Below are positions 16,157-25,740 of a stretch of 64,000 nt of DNA, one piece after another. Where the stretch lies: NCBI RefSeq assembly GCF_000430705.1, contig NZ_AUMN01000021.1:1-64000 (forward strand), given 5' to 3'. Each line of letters opens with the position of its first letter. Position 1 is the stretch's first letter. The stretch comes from Arthrobacter castelli DSM 16402. GTDB taxonomy: Bacteria > Actinomycetota > Actinomycetes > Actinomycetales > Micrococcaceae. The position numbers and the translations under genes were made by a program. The notes beneath the pieces are model-generated. The model did not search any database. It was not told where the DNA came from and saw nothing but the letters and a program-made list of their open reading frames with translations.

Positions 16157-17401
16157 TTACCGGTTTGCCAGGCCGATGATGGTGTCCAGCAGGATTTGTC
16201 CGCCGTTGGCGACGTCGTCCCAATCGGTGTTTTCTTCGGGGCAGTGGCTGCGGCCGCCGATGCTGGGCACAAAGATCATTCCGGTCGGAGCCACGGTCGC
16301 GATGTTCTGCGAGTCGTGTCCGGCGCCGGAATGGATCGGGACCTGGCTGAGCCCGCGCTCTTCGGCCGCGGCGGTGATGATGCTTTGCACCTGCTCGTCC
16401 AGCGGTGCTGGCGGCACCGATTGTTCAAAGTCGATGTCGACGTCGAGCCCGTACTCGGCGGCGATCTCTTTGGCCCGGGCGATGAGCGATGATTCCAGCG
16501 CAGCGATGCCCTCGGCGGTGGGCTCACGGAAATCGACGGTCACGTGTGCGGCCTGAGGGATTACGTTTGCACCGCCGGGGGCGAATGTGACGATCCCCGA
16601 GGTGATCACGGCGCGTTCACTGATACCGGCGGCGACGTCGGGCAGTGAGGCAAGCAAGGCACCGGCTGCCACGCCTGCGTCCTTCCGCGCGTTCATCGGG
16701 GTCGTCCCTGCATGGTCGGATCGGCCACGCAGAGTGATTGTGCCTCCGCCGACTGCCACAATGCCGGTCACCACGCCAATATCGATTCCCCGCGCCTCGA
16801 GGGTGGGACCTTGCTCAATGTGGAGTTCGACCGAAGAGTCAATGGTGCCCTCGGGCAGGACGGTATTCGCGGCGCGGTCAACATCACCGCCGGCGGCTGT
16901 GAAGGTGTCGACGAAACGGTCGCCGTCACGGCCGGTCAGTGCTTCGAGCTCGCTACGCGGGAAGCCCCGGGTGATGGCCCGCGAGCCGAACAGATGCGCG
17001 TAGTTGCCTTCCTCGTCGGCGTACACGATGCACCGGACGGGGCGGGCAAGGGCCATACCCTCCTCGTGGATGCGCCGCAGGCACTCCAGCGCGGCGATGG
17101 ATCCGAGGGCACCGTCGAAAGCACCGCCGTCGGGCACTGTGTCGATGTGGGAACCGGACCAGACGGCGGGACGTGTGGGATCGGTGAGCTCATCCGCCAC
17201 GGGCGAGGACACGATGAGATTGCCGATGCCGTCGACCGTGACCTCCAATCCCGCCTCGGCGCAGCGGTCGAAGTACCACTGCCGCGCGGCAGCGTCTTCG
17301 GCGGAGAACGAGGTCCGCCCCAGCCCTCCCGACGGACGGCGTCCGATATTGCCGAGGTTGATCAAATCTGTCTTCAGCCGCTGTGCATCGATCGAGGTCA
17401 T
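16157..17401 (-). CDS. N-carbamoyl-L-amino acid hydrolase / allantoate amidohydrolase family
   Basis: 414 aa, ATG 17401 with GGAGGA upstream. M20 metal-binding motifs of the HyuC/AllC branch: SGSHIDTVPDGGAFDGALG, YADEEGNYAHLFGSRA, HIEQGPTLE, RSDHAGTTPM and the C-terminal SGAGHDSQ. Family members hydrolyse N-carbamoyl amino acids or allantoate with release of CO2 and ammonia. The neighbours (a PLP dehydratase 30 bases upstream, a second M20 enzyme downstream) favour an amino acid substrate over allantoate, because no other purine-degradation genes are present. Confidence 0.88.
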   Translation of the reverse strand: MTSIDAQRLKTDLINLGNIGRRPSGGLGRTSFSAEDAAARQWYFDRCAEAGLEVTVDGIGNLIVSSPVADELTDPTRPAVWSGSHIDTVPDGGAFDGALGSIAALECLRRIHEEGMALARPVRCIVYADEEGNYAHLFGSRAITRGFPRSELEALTGRDGDRFVDTFTAAGGDVDRAANTVLPEGTIDSSVELHIEQGPTLEARGIDIGVVTGIVAVGGGTITLRGRSDHAGTTPMNARKDAGVAAGALLASLPDVAAGISERAVITSGIVTFAPGGANVIPQAAHVTVDFREPTAEGIAALESSLIARAKEIAAEYGLDVDIDFEQSVPPAPLDEQVQSIITAAAEERGLSQVPIHSGAGHDSQNIATVAPTGMIFVPSIGGRSHCPEENTDWDDVANGGQILLDTIIGLANR

Positions 17402-17431
17402 CGAATCCTCCAGGATTAAGGGGTCAGGTTT

Positions 17432-18385
17432 TCACAGGTCCGAAACGTCCGTGTTGGCGCCGCACAGAATGAGGCCAACTTTCTCGTCTTTGCGCGGGGC
17501 GTAATCACCAGCGCCACGTGCAGCCGCCAGGGTGGTGGCAGCGGCATGCTCAACCCCGAGTCGGTACTGGTTCCAGAGGTCATGCCGCGCCTGGATAATC
17601 GCCTGGTCAGGTACAAGAATCGAGCGCGAGTCTGTGTGCTGGGCTGCATCCAGAGCGAGGGCGGATGCGCGGCGCGCTCCGAGCGAATCGGCAGCAACCG
17701 AATCGACCGGAACATCAACCGGAGCGTCCGCCTCCACCGCAGCGTTGAGGGCTCTGCAGTTCTCCGGCTCCACTGCGACCGTCCGGATTCCATGGTGACG
17801 GGCGACGGCGGCAACGCCGGCAAACAGCCCTCCTCCCCCAACTGCGACGACGACGGTGTCCAGCTGGGGTTGTTGGGAGAGGAATTCGGCCATCACCGTG
17901 CCCGCGCCGGCGGCGATCAATGGATGGTCGTAGGCATGGGACGCCAGCGCGCCGCTGTCGGCGGCGAATTCATCGCAGGCAATACGCGCCTCGGCGTACT
18001 CCGCGCCGATCAGGCGGACATCGGCACCATACGTCCGCAGCCGGTCAACTTTGACCTGAGGGGCGGTGGTCGGGAGGAAGACGGTGGCCGGAATACCTTC
18101 GTGTTGGGCCGCCCAGGCACACGCCAGCCCTGCATTGCCGCCCGATGCAATGGTGACCCCAGCTTCGGGAAGTGTTCCCGCCTCACGGTTTGCCCGGATG
18201 AAGTTCTGTGCGCCTCTGGCTTTGAACGAGCCTGTGTGTTGCATGAACTCCAAGGCGAAATAAGTCTCGAACGGATCGCCGTCGGAATTCGTCCCGGTGC
18301 CTGCCCGTGCGACCGGCACAGACCGGACGTGGCCACGGATCCGGATCGCCGCGGCCTGCACGTCCTCGAATGTCACCTGTGACAT
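17432..18385 (-). CDS. Threonine/serine dehydratase-like PLP enzyme
   Basis: 317 aa. The PLP lysine is Lys55 in GSFKARGAQNF, and the phosphate-binding glycine loop is VVAVGGGGLFAGV. The length matches catabolic dehydratases without the C-terminal ACT regulatory domain. The reaction would be deamination of serine, threonine or a related hydroxy-amino acid to the keto acid. It is the first gene of the minus-strand operon and its promoter faces that of the Fic gene across 18386-18582. The product of the downstream hydrolases could feed into it. Confidence 0.85.
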   Translation of the reverse strand: MSQVTFEDVQAAAIRIRGHVRSVPVARAGTGTNSDGDPFETYFALEFMQHTGSFKARGAQNFIRANREAGTLPEAGVTIASGGNAGLACAWAAQHEGIPATVFLPTTAPQVKVDRLRTYGADVRLIGAEYAEARIACDEFAADSGALASHAYDHPLIAAGAGTVMAEFLSQQPQLDTVVVAVGGGGLFAGVAAVARHHGIRTVAVEPENCRALNAAVEADAPVDVPVDSVAADSLGARRASALALDAAQHTDSRSILVPDQAIIQARHDLWNQYRLGVEHAAATTLAAARGAGDYAPRKDEKVGLILCGANTDVSDL

Positions 18386-18582
18386 AGCCCACCGTCCTTG
18401 TTGGAACGCATCGGACTCTACCCCATCGACCTATATCCAATTGGAAATTTTACGTCAGTGTTGCGCCCCTCCATCCGTGGGTCGCAAATCCACCGAATCA
18501 TAAGACGGAACCGAACCAAATCACGGCTAAGTGGTCTAAAGTTGATTAACGGGCTACTGAGGTGAGGTTAGGAAGTGTCGGC

Positions 18583-19866
18583 ATGGCTTACTATGGTGAG
18601 CGTCTGTGGCGACCAGAAGATGCCGCACACCTGAGCAGACGGGACCGCCAGCCGGGTGCCTTCCAGGCATATGTGCCCGACGAATTGGGCGACAAGCTTC
18701 CGCCGCTCGGTGAAGAAGCGCAGCAAGCTGCGGAGGATGCGCTTCGAGTACTGACCCGCGCCGATGAACGAGTTGGAGCAAATGGCCAATACCTGAATCA
18801 TTTGTTGATTCGTTCGGAGAGCATCTCCTCGTCCTGGATCGAGGGCAACCGTGTGACTCCGAAAAAATTGGCGGTGGCCGAACTTCTGCAGCAGGGCAGC
18901 CGACTCGCACTCGACGTCGTTGCCAATGTCCGCGCGACCGAGGAGTCAATAACTGAACTCGCTGACCTGAACCGTATCGTCACAAGTGCCGACATCGAGC
19001 ACCTCCAGCATGTCATCGAATCCTCCCTTGGACACGGGCTTCGTACCGAGCAGAACTGGGTGGGTGGTTCCGGCTGGAGTCCTCTCCGCTCCGATTTTGT
19101 GCCGCCACCGGAATCTGAGGTCGGCAGGCTGGTTGAAGATCTGGCACAGTTCATTTCTGCCACTGAAGGAAACCCTGTGGTGCGGGCCGCCATCGCGCAT
19201 GCCCAGTTTGAGACTATTCACCCATTCATCGACGGCAACGGCCGAACGGGACGGGCCCTCATCCACACAGTGCTGCGCCGAACCGACGCGGTACGCAACA
19301 CGCTGATCCCGATCAGCACCGTCTTCGCTGGAAACACCGACACCTACATTGCCGGTCTCAGTGCATTCAGGGCTGCGCCATCACGCCTGGATGAATGGAT
19401 CATAGGGTTCGCCCATGCTGCCGAACTGGCCGCAGGAAACGCAGTGCGCTTGGCCACGGACATCGCCAGCCTGAGAGAAGAGCTCTTGGAGCAACTTGTT
19501 CAACATCGTGAAGCCCGCGGCGCCGCACCCGCGCGACCTCGACGGGATGCCGTGGTGCTGCGAATTCTTGAATCGCTTCCCGGCGAACCAGTATTGACCG
19601 TGGACACAGTCGCGGCGAAGCACGAGGTTTCGTCCGCAGCTGCCCACCGTGCACTCGTCGAACTGGGCGAAGCCCGAATCCTGGGCCGGAACAAGGACCA
19701 CAAAGGTCGCCTGATCTGCTGGACCGCTGACCGGTACCTCGATCTCGTCAGCTTTACCGAGCGAAGCAACCGCGTCGGGGCAGGCGACACAGCGCAAAAT
19801 CGCCCACCATTGGCTCCTCCCCTCCCGGACGCTCGACAGGCAGGCAAGCTACAGTCGTCGCCATAA
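18583..19866 (+). CDS. Fic-domain AMP-transferase with N-terminal self-inhibition
   Basis: 427 aa from ATG 18583 (AGGAAG upstream); a GTG at 18562 in frame is less likely. The Fic core HPFIDGNGRTGR matches HxFxDGNGRxxR exactly. Before it, SSSWIEGNRV matches the inhibitory [S/T]xxxE[G/N] helix, so this is a class II Fic protein whose inhibitory helix is in the same chain. The C-terminus carries a winged-helix-like segment (VDTVAAKHEVSSAAAHRALVELGEARIL). Family members attach AMP to a hydroxyl side chain of a target protein. No separate antitoxin gene is needed or seen. Confidence 0.9.
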   Translation: MAYYGERLWRPEDAAHLSRRDRQPGAFQAYVPDELGDKLPPLGEEAQQAAEDALRVLTRADERVGANGQYLNHLLIRSESISSSWIEGNRVTPKKLAVAELLQQGSRLALDVVANVRATEESITELADLNRIVTSADIEHLQHVIESSLGHGLRTEQNWVGGSGWSPLRSDFVPPPESEVGRLVEDLAQFISATEGNPVVRAAIAHAQFETIHPFIDGNGRTGRALIHTVLRRTDAVRNTLIPISTVFAGNTDTYIAGLSAFRAAPSRLDEWIIGFAHAAELAAGNAVRLATDIASLREELLEQLVQHREARGAAPARPRRDAVVLRILESLPGEPVLTVDTVAAKHEVSSAAAHRALVELGEARILGRNKDHKGRLICWTADRYLDLVSFTERSNRVGAGDTAQNRPPLAPPLPDARQAGKLQSSP

Positions 19867-19940
19867 CGATTCGAGATGCGCGCGCTCGTACGTCACTCCA
19901 TCAAAAGTGTCGGAACTGCCGGATAAGTTCGAACCAATCA

Positions 19941-19973
19941 TAAAGTTCGAGCAACGGAGCCGACAATGACTGA
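19941..19973 (+). repeat. Copy 2 of the leader sequence (first copy 287-318)
   Basis: TAAAGTTCGAGCAACGGAGC followed by CGACA and ATGACTGA is the leader and start of the DUF1016 gene. It matches 287-318 at the left edge of the CBASS island at nearly every position. Confidence 0.5.
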
Positions 19974-21077
19974 TCACAACCATGACCGCCAGCCTGACGA
20001 GGACACGGCGCCTTCCGCGTTGCCCAACGCCCCCTCCCACGCCTCAATGCCAGAGTGGTATCCAAACCTCTTGGATTCCGTCACGCAACGCATTTCGCTG
20101 GGCAGGTTAAGCGCGACGGCCGCAATCACGCGGGAACTCATCGCTACGAAACTGGACAATTGGTAATTTGATCCTTCAACGACAGGATTCTGAAGGGTGG
20201 GGAACTAAGGTTATCGATCGTCTAGCCGAAGACTTAAAATCAGAGTTCCCGGACACCAAGGGGCTTTCACCCCGAAATCTGAAGTACATGCGGTCCTTCG
20301 CCGAAGCATGGCCAGACTTCGGATTTGTGCAACGCGTTGCACAATTGCCGTGGCGGCACCACATCGCTTTGGTCCAGAAGCTCACAGCCCAGGAAACTCG
20401 CCTTTGGTATGCCTTAGCCTCGATTGAGAACGGCTGGTCACATGACGTCCTCGTCCACCAGATAGAAACCCGGCTGCATGAGCGGGCTGGGAAAGCGATA
20501 TCAAACTTCGAGGCGACAATGCCGCCGTCGGACTCTGACCTCGCCCAACAGGCAACCAAGGATCCGTATATCTTCGATTTCGTTGCCATGACTGACCGCC
20601 GCAAACGAACGGGATCTCGAAACCCAGTTGATTGACCATGTCCGGAAATTCCTCCTGGAGCTCGGTCAGGGTTTCGCTTTCGTCGGCCAACAGGTACGCC
20701 TCGCCATCGGCGATGACGAGTTCTACGCCGACCTGTTGTTCTACCACCTCAAACTGCGGGCATACATCGTCATCGAACTGAAAGGTGGAAAATTTGACCC
20801 CGGGCACCTCGGCCAGCTCGGAATGTACATGGCTGCCGTAGATGACCTGCTTGCTCATTACGACGACAAACCGACCATCGGCCTGCTGCTGTGCAAGAGC
20901 AAGGACAGCGTCGTCGCCGAGTACGCGCTCCGCGGCTACAGCACACCAATCAGTGTCGCCGAGTGGAAGACTGAAATCGTCGAGTCCCTCCCAGAGGAAT
21001 TCGCATCCAGCCTGCCGAGCATCGAAGAGCTCGAAGCGGAGCTGATCGAAGGCCGCCCTGGTTTTTGCCGACAATAA
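19966..21077 (+). pseudogene. DUF1016/YhcG-family PDDEXK nuclease, broken by two frameshifts
   Basis: Three consecutive frames together make one YhcG-like protein. Frame 1 (19966-20166) gives the DUF1016 N-terminus to RELIATK, then a stop. The next frame continues NWTIGNLILQRQDSEGWGTKVIDRLAEDL to KDPYIFDFVAMTD. The third (to 21077) has ETQLIDHVRKFLLELGQGFAFVGQQ and the nuclease motif DEFYADLLFYH...YIVIELKGGKF. One extra A near 20149-20151 (ACGAAAC for ACGAAC) and one extra C near 20597-20601 explain both breaks. Family members are linked to recombination and phage defence. It is either decayed or carries two sequencing indels. Confidence 0.88.
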
Positions 21078-21199
21078 CGCGGCCGAGCAGGAAACCAGAG
21101 CGACAATCTTTCGCAAGGGTGATGTCGAGAAACGCCCATTGGCTCCGTCCCTGAAATACGCGCGGCTAAAATGAGCCGCATCACATGGAGGAGAAGACA

Positions 21200-21634
21200 A
21201 TGGCCAAGTACTTGATGCTCAAGCACTACCGTCACACCCCTGCTACAGAGGACGGCGTGCCCATGACGCAGTGGACTCCGGACGAGGTTTCGGCCCACAT
21301 GCAATTCATGAACGACTTCGCCGCCCGGCTGCAGGAATCCGGTGAGTTCGTCGACAGCCAGGCAGTCTCTCCGGAGGGGACGTTCGTCCGGTACGACGGC
21401 GAGGGCCGCCCGCCGGTTACTGATGGCCCGTTTGCCGAGACCAAGGACCTCATTGCCGGATGGATAGTGATCGACGTCGACAGCTACGACCGGGCCGTCG
21501 AAGTCGCCGGAGAACTCTCGGGCGCACCTGGTGCGGGCGGCGAACCGATCCACGAGTGGCTCGAACTGCGCCCGTTCCTGACCGACCAGCCCACCACGGA
21601 GGAATGGGATGCGATCCGCCGGGTCCAGCAGTGA
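21200..21634 (+). CDS. YCII-related (DGPF domain) protein
   Basis: 144 aa from ATG 21200, which has GGAGGAG directly upstream; an ATG at 21185 overlaps that site and is less likely. The DGPF signature TDGPFAETKDLIAGW identifies the YCII family. In actinobacteria these small cytosolic proteins usually sit next to an ECF sigma factor gene, as here: the stop codon TGA at 21632-21634 overlaps the GTG start of the sigma gene. Its biochemical role is unknown. Confidence 0.9.
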   Translation: MAKYLMLKHYRHTPATEDGVPMTQWTPDEVSAHMQFMNDFAARLQESGEFVDSQAVSPEGTFVRYDGEGRPPVTDGPFAETKDLIAGWIVIDVDSYDRAVEVAGELSGAPGAGGEPIHEWLELRPFLTDQPTTEEWDAIRRVQQ

Positions 21635-22776
21635 CCTTGGACGAGGTCCTGCTGCGTGACCTCACGCCGGGCGTGCTGGCGATCCTGTGCCGCCGCGGAG
21701 CTGATTTCGCGGCGGCAGAGGACGCCGTACAGGATGCGCTGCTCGACGCTGTTCGCCTCTGGCCCGATGATCCTCCGCGGGATCCGAAGGGCTGGCTGGT
21801 CACCGTGGCCTGGCGGCGGTTCATCGACGCCACCCGGGCGGATGCCAGCCGCCGTCGTCGTGAAGAACGTATCGAAGAAGAGCCGGCACCCGGGCCGGCC
21901 GCCGGAGCGGACGACACGCTGCAGCTCTATTTCCTGTGCGCCCACCCGTCGCTGACGCCGTCGTCAGCCGTCGCGCTGACGCTGCGCGCGGTGGGCGGGC
22001 TGACCACCCGCCAGATTGCGCAGGCTTATCTGGTGCCCGAGGCGACGATGGCACAACGTATCAGCCGGGCCAAGCGGACCGTCTCCGGTGTCCGGTTCGG
22101 CCAGCCCGGCGACGTCGCCACCGTGCTGCGGGTGCTCTACCTGATCTTCAACGAGGGCTACTCCGGCGACGTCGATCTTGCTGGCGAAGCCATCCGGCTG
22201 GCCCGGCAGCTCGCGGCGTCGTTCGATCATCCCGAGGTGGCCGGGTTGCTGGCGCTGATGCTGCTCCATCATGCGCGGCGAGACGCCCGGACCGCCGACG
22301 ACGGCGCACTGGTGCCACTGGCTGACCAGGAGCGGAGCCGATGGGACACCCAGCTGATCGCCGAGGGGGACGGGATCCTGCAGGCAGCGCTCGCCCGCGA
22401 CCGGCTCGGCGAGTTCCAGGCCCAGGCCGCCATCGCCGCGCTCCACGCTGACGCCCCCACCGCCGGCGAGACCGACTGGGTGCAGATCGTCGAGTGGTAC
22501 GACGAACTGGCCCGGCTGACCGACAACCCGGTGGTGCTGCTCAATCGGGCCGTCGCCGTCGGAGAGGCCGACGGTCCGCGTGCCGGTCTGGCCGCACTCG
22601 CGGCGCTGGATGAATCGCTGCCCCGATACGCCGCGGTGGCAGCCTACCTTCATGAGCGTGACGGGGACCTTCCGACGTCGGCCCGCCTGTATGCCGACGC
22701 GGCGCACAAAGCGGCCAACCTCGCCGAACGCGACCACCTCACCCGCCAGGCCGCCCGGCTTAACAACCTCATATGA
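21631..22776 (+). CDS. ECF sigma factor of the YCII-associated type (with DUF6596-like C-terminus)
   Basis: 381 aa from GTG 21631, overlapping the YCII stop (GTGA); the long upstream extension of the frame runs through the YCII gene and is not used. Sigma region 2 is seen in DFAAAEDAVQDALLDAVRLWPDDPPRDPKGWLVTVAWRR, and region 4 in LRAVGGLTTRQIAQAYLVPEATMAQRISRAKRTV. The long C-terminal part (LIFNEGYSGD..., LNRAVAVGEADG) is typical of this ECF group. It would direct RNA polymerase to a small regulon; translational coupling suggests equimolar production with the YCII protein. Confidence 0.88.
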   Translation: MTLDEVLLRDLTPGVLAILCRRGADFAAAEDAVQDALLDAVRLWPDDPPRDPKGWLVTVAWRRFIDATRADASRRRREERIEEEPAPGPAAGADDTLQLYFLCAHPSLTPSSAVALTLRAVGGLTTRQIAQAYLVPEATMAQRISRAKRTVSGVRFGQPGDVATVLRVLYLIFNEGYSGDVDLAGEAIRLARQLAASFDHPEVAGLLALMLLHHARRDARTADDGALVPLADQERSRWDTQLIAEGDGILQAALARDRLGEFQAQAAIAALHADAPTAGETDWVQIVEWYDELARLTDNPVVLLNRAVAVGEADGPRAGLAALAALDESLPRYAAVAAYLHERDGDLPTSARLYADAAHKAANLAERDHLTRQAARLNNLI

Positions 22777-22806
22777 TGAATATAAACAACATTCTGAGAA
22801 AGTAAC

Positions 22807-23418
22807 ATGATTCGTATTCGGGACCCTCGTCGCCTGGGACAGGTGGTGAAGCAGGCACGCACCGAAAAACATCTCACGCAGGCGGAGCTGGCCGAGCGGG
22901 TTGGCCTCAGCAGGTCTACTATCGTCGACCTTGAGCATGGGCGGAATACGACCCTGCAAGCAACGCTGAAAGTCCTCAGTTGTCTCGCACTCGATCTGTC
23001 GGTCAGCAGTGCGCAGCCATCATTTGAACTTCAATGGACTGCCGACACCACAGCCCGGGCGATCCGCCGTGAGCTTCGTGCAGGCGACCGCGATTTCGCA
23101 ATGCGATCCCTCATCCAAGCGGCGACGTACTTTGATCGTCTGGACGATAAGGCACGCAGCGTTTTCCTGAACGCCCCGTCGTCGACCGGCAGCAAACGCT
23201 GGGACGCTTTGCTGGCTCGTACGTTTGCCTACAAGTGCCGCCAACACGACATAGAAGAGCCTCAATGGACGCAGATCGATCCGTTGACGAGGACTTGGTT
23301 TGCGACCAGTCGTCCGTCGATTTCGTCCGCTTGGAAGCGGCGAATGGCGCAGCACACTCCGGATGAATTCCTGGAGGCAAATATCAGGTTTGATGCCCGT
23401 GACCTCATTGCCGCATGA
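22807..23418 (+). CDS. XRE-family DNA-binding protein, antitoxin-like
   Basis: 203 aa. The N-terminal helix-turn-helix is clear (RLGQVVKQARTEKHLTQAELAERVGLSRSTIVDLEHGRNTTL, residues 9-50), in the HipB/XRE style. The C-terminal 120 residues (FAYKCRQHDIEEPQWTQIDPL, TWFATSRPSISSAWKRRMAQHTPDEFLEANI) are of the kind found in antitoxins paired with a nucleotidyltransferase or HipA-like toxin. No toxin gene follows on this strand: the next gene is a convergent aldo-keto reductase. It is either an orphan antitoxin or a regulator of its own. Confidence 0.75.
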   Translation: MIRIRDPRRLGQVVKQARTEKHLTQAELAERVGLSRSTIVDLEHGRNTTLQATLKVLSCLALDLSVSSAQPSFELQWTADTTARAIRRELRAGDRDFAMRSLIQAATYFDRLDDKARSVFLNAPSSTGSKRWDALLARTFAYKCRQHDIEEPQWTQIDPLTRTWFATSRPSISSAWKRRMAQHTPDEFLEANIRFDARDLIAA

Positions 23419-23482
23419 GAAATCGGTTGATCGGGTACACGTCTGAGCAAATTCTGCATCTTCTCAGAGACTGCGCCCGGGG

Positions 23483-24556
23483 CTACTGCTGATCGCCGAA
23501 CACGTTCGCTTGTTGTTCTTCGTAGAATTCAGCCTCGGCTGGCTCGGGGCGGTCGCTGCCTGTCATCATTCGGTGCCACTGCGGGTAGTAGGCCGGCAAC
23601 TGTGAGGCTGCGGTGATGCGATCGCGGGCGTTCTGCGGCAACGACAGTTCAGCAGCGTCGAGGTCGTCCTTCAGATGCTGGAAGCTGCGTGCCGCAATCA
23701 CGGTCCCGTTGATCCCCGGGCGGCCCAGGATCCACGAAATGACCACCTGCGGAATCGACCACCCCAAATCAGCGGCGATCTCGTCGAACAGTTCGATGAG
23801 GTTGTAGGCCCGCTCCCAGTCAGTCACGTGCGGTTCCGGCCAATCTGTCCCCTGCCGGGTATCGGACGGTGTCTCGACGCCGCGGCGCACCTTGCCATTG
23901 AGCAGCCCTTCCCCGAGCGGACTCCATCCATAGGTCGCCACACCGAGGTCACGTGCTGCCGGGATCACCTCGTATTCAATCTCCCGGGCCTCCGGGGTGT
24001 AATAGACCTGTTGGGAGATTGGACCTTCCAAGCCGGCAAGCTTCGCTTCGTACACGGTCTTCGCCAGTTGCCATCCGTTGAAGTTGGAAACGCCCCAGTA
24101 GCGGATCTTGCCGGCACGGATCAGCTCGTTGGCGGTGGCGATCGTCTCCGTGATCGGCGTCGCTCCATCCCACTGGTGGATGTAGAACAGGTCAAGGTGG
24201 TCGGTGTTCAACCGGGTGAGGCTGTCTTCGACGGCGCGGGTCAGGTGGTAGCGGCTGGCACCTGAATCATTGGGCCCATTACCCGTAGGCATCCGTGCCT
24301 TCGAGGTGAGAATGACGTCGTCGCGCTTACTGCCCAACACCTCACCCAGCACACGCTCAGCGTCCCCTGCAGAGTACAGGTTGGCGGTATCGATGAAGTT
24401 GACGCCATGGTCCAACGCCTCACGAATTTGTCGTTCGGCGTCCTGGCCGCGGACACCCGCGATTTTTTCGAAGCCTCCACCTGAGCCAAAGGGGATTGTG
24501 CCCAAGGCGAGCCTGGAGACGTACAGTCCTGAGTTTCCCAAACGCGTGTATTCCAT
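23483..24556 (-). CDS. Aldo-keto reductase
   Basis: 357 aa. The AKR catalytic tetrad is complete: Asp56, Tyr61 (FIDTANLY), Lys86 (LTSKARM) and His127 (YIHQW). The C-terminal NADPH-binding part includes SWILGRPGINGTVIAARSFQHL. Family members reduce aldehydes and ketones with NADPH in the cytoplasm; the substrate is not readable. It is a single-gene unit on the minus strand; GAGGAG precedes the ATG. Confidence 0.88.
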   Translation of the reverse strand: MEYTRLGNSGLYVSRLALGTIPFGSGGGFEKIAGVRGQDAERQIREALDHGVNFIDTANLYSAGDAERVLGEVLGSKRDDVILTSKARMPTGNGPNDSGASRYHLTRAVEDSLTRLNTDHLDLFYIHQWDGATPITETIATANELIRAGKIRYWGVSNFNGWQLAKTVYEAKLAGLEGPISQQVYYTPEAREIEYEVIPAARDLGVATYGWSPLGEGLLNGKVRRGVETPSDTRQGTDWPEPHVTDWERAYNLIELFDEIAADLGWSIPQVVISWILGRPGINGTVIAARSFQHLKDDLDAAELSLPQNARDRITAASQLPAYYPQWHRMMTGSDRPEPAEAEFYEEQQANVFGDQQ

Positions 24557-24647
24557 GAGGAACCTCCTCTCCAGCGGGGCCAGATATGTGCGACTCTACT
24601 GCGGCTTTGCGTCCGAGGCACAGGGCGGCAGGCGATATGTTGGACAG

Positions 24648-25442
24648 ATGCCCCGCCTCAGCTCTCCCACCGACGGCACCACCATCGCCTACGACGTCGC
24701 CGGTTCCGGCCCGCCCGTTGTCATGCTGCACGGTTCGGCCCTGTCCAAGGCGATCTGGCGCGGGCTCGGCTACGTCGCTGCCCTGCAGGACGAGTTCACC
24801 GTGGTGCGCGTGGATCTGCGCGGACACGGGACCAGCGGCAAGCCGCACGACGCCGGCGCCTACCGGATGGAGACCCTGACCGGAGACGTGGTGTCCGTGA
24901 TGGACGATCTGGAGCTGCCGGAAGCCCACCTGGTCGGGTACTCGATGGGAGCCCGGGTCGGGTTCGCCCTCGCCGCGGCAGCACCTGAACGCGCAACGTC
25001 ACTGACCTCGCTCGGCGGCACCTATCGGTCCCAGGCCGGGCAAATCGAGAAGGTGTTCTTCCCCGGATACCTGCACGCCCTCCGCACCGGTGGCATGCAG
25101 GCCTTCATCGACGGGCAGCAACGCGACGGCTCCGACCTGGGGTCAGCGACGCGTACTGCATTCCTCGCCAACGATCCGGAGGCGATGGCTGCCTACTTTG
25201 AGCAGTCCGAGACCGAACCCGGCCTCGGCGAGGACATTCTCGAATCGATGACGCTGCCGACCCTGCTGATGGCCGGCACCGCGGACCGGCCCCGGCACGA
25301 CGACTCCGAGCGTGCCTCGAAGCTGATGCCGAACGCCCACTTCGTCCCGCTGCCCGAACGCGGCCACGGCAACACCCTGTTCCCGGCCGGGCCGGTGCTG
25401 GCCGAACTGCTGCCGTTCCTGCGGCACGGCGGGCGCGAATAG
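24648..25442 (+). CDS. Alpha/beta hydrolase
   Basis: 264 aa from ATG 24648. The fold markers are VVMLHGSA (oxyanion hole), nucleophile Ser99 in VGYSMGA, and a late catalytic His in PERGHGNTLF. There is no signal peptide, so it acts in the cytoplasm. The longer open frame from 24270 runs antisense through the reductase gene and is not used. A sequence GATATGTT lies about ten bases before the ATG and there is no Shine-Dalgarno site, so the transcript may be leaderless. Substrate unknown. Confidence 0.85.
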   Translation: MPRLSSPTDGTTIAYDVAGSGPPVVMLHGSALSKAIWRGLGYVAALQDEFTVVRVDLRGHGTSGKPHDAGAYRMETLTGDVVSVMDDLELPEAHLVGYSMGARVGFALAAAAPERATSLTSLGGTYRSQAGQIEKVFFPGYLHALRTGGMQAFIDGQQRDGSDLGSATRTAFLANDPEAMAAYFEQSETEPGLGEDILESMTLPTLLMAGTADRPRHDDSERASKLMPNAHFVPLPERGHGNTLFPAGPVLAELLPFLRHGGRE

Positions 25443-25740
25443 CCACCCGCCGCCGCCGGGTATCAGCCACCACGCCGGGTTCGCATTATCCTCGCGTCAG
25501 GTTGTAAAAAGCACGCAGGCAGCGGCTGATGTCTGCATTCCAGAAACACTCGTTCACCTGCTGCCCTAATGCTGGCACTTTGAGGCTACCGAGGAGCCTA
25601 TGCGGATGTCTTCGAGATTAGGCGTGGCTCCCTATCGCCTGAGATTGCCCGCCATAGCCGGCCGCGGCAGTCTCTGACTTTGGAACTGATCTCTTTGCCG
25701 TGGGCCTCGACCCGCGCAGCGGCGACGATCGCCGGTAACG
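25443..25740. other. Intergenic stretch without recognisable genes
   Basis: Between the hydrolase and the IS1380 remnant no frame resembles a known family. The minus-strand frame 25598-25789 has poor composition and is antisense to the transposase remnant. The stretch may contain more, unrecognisable, IS1380 sequence. Confidence 0.4.
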
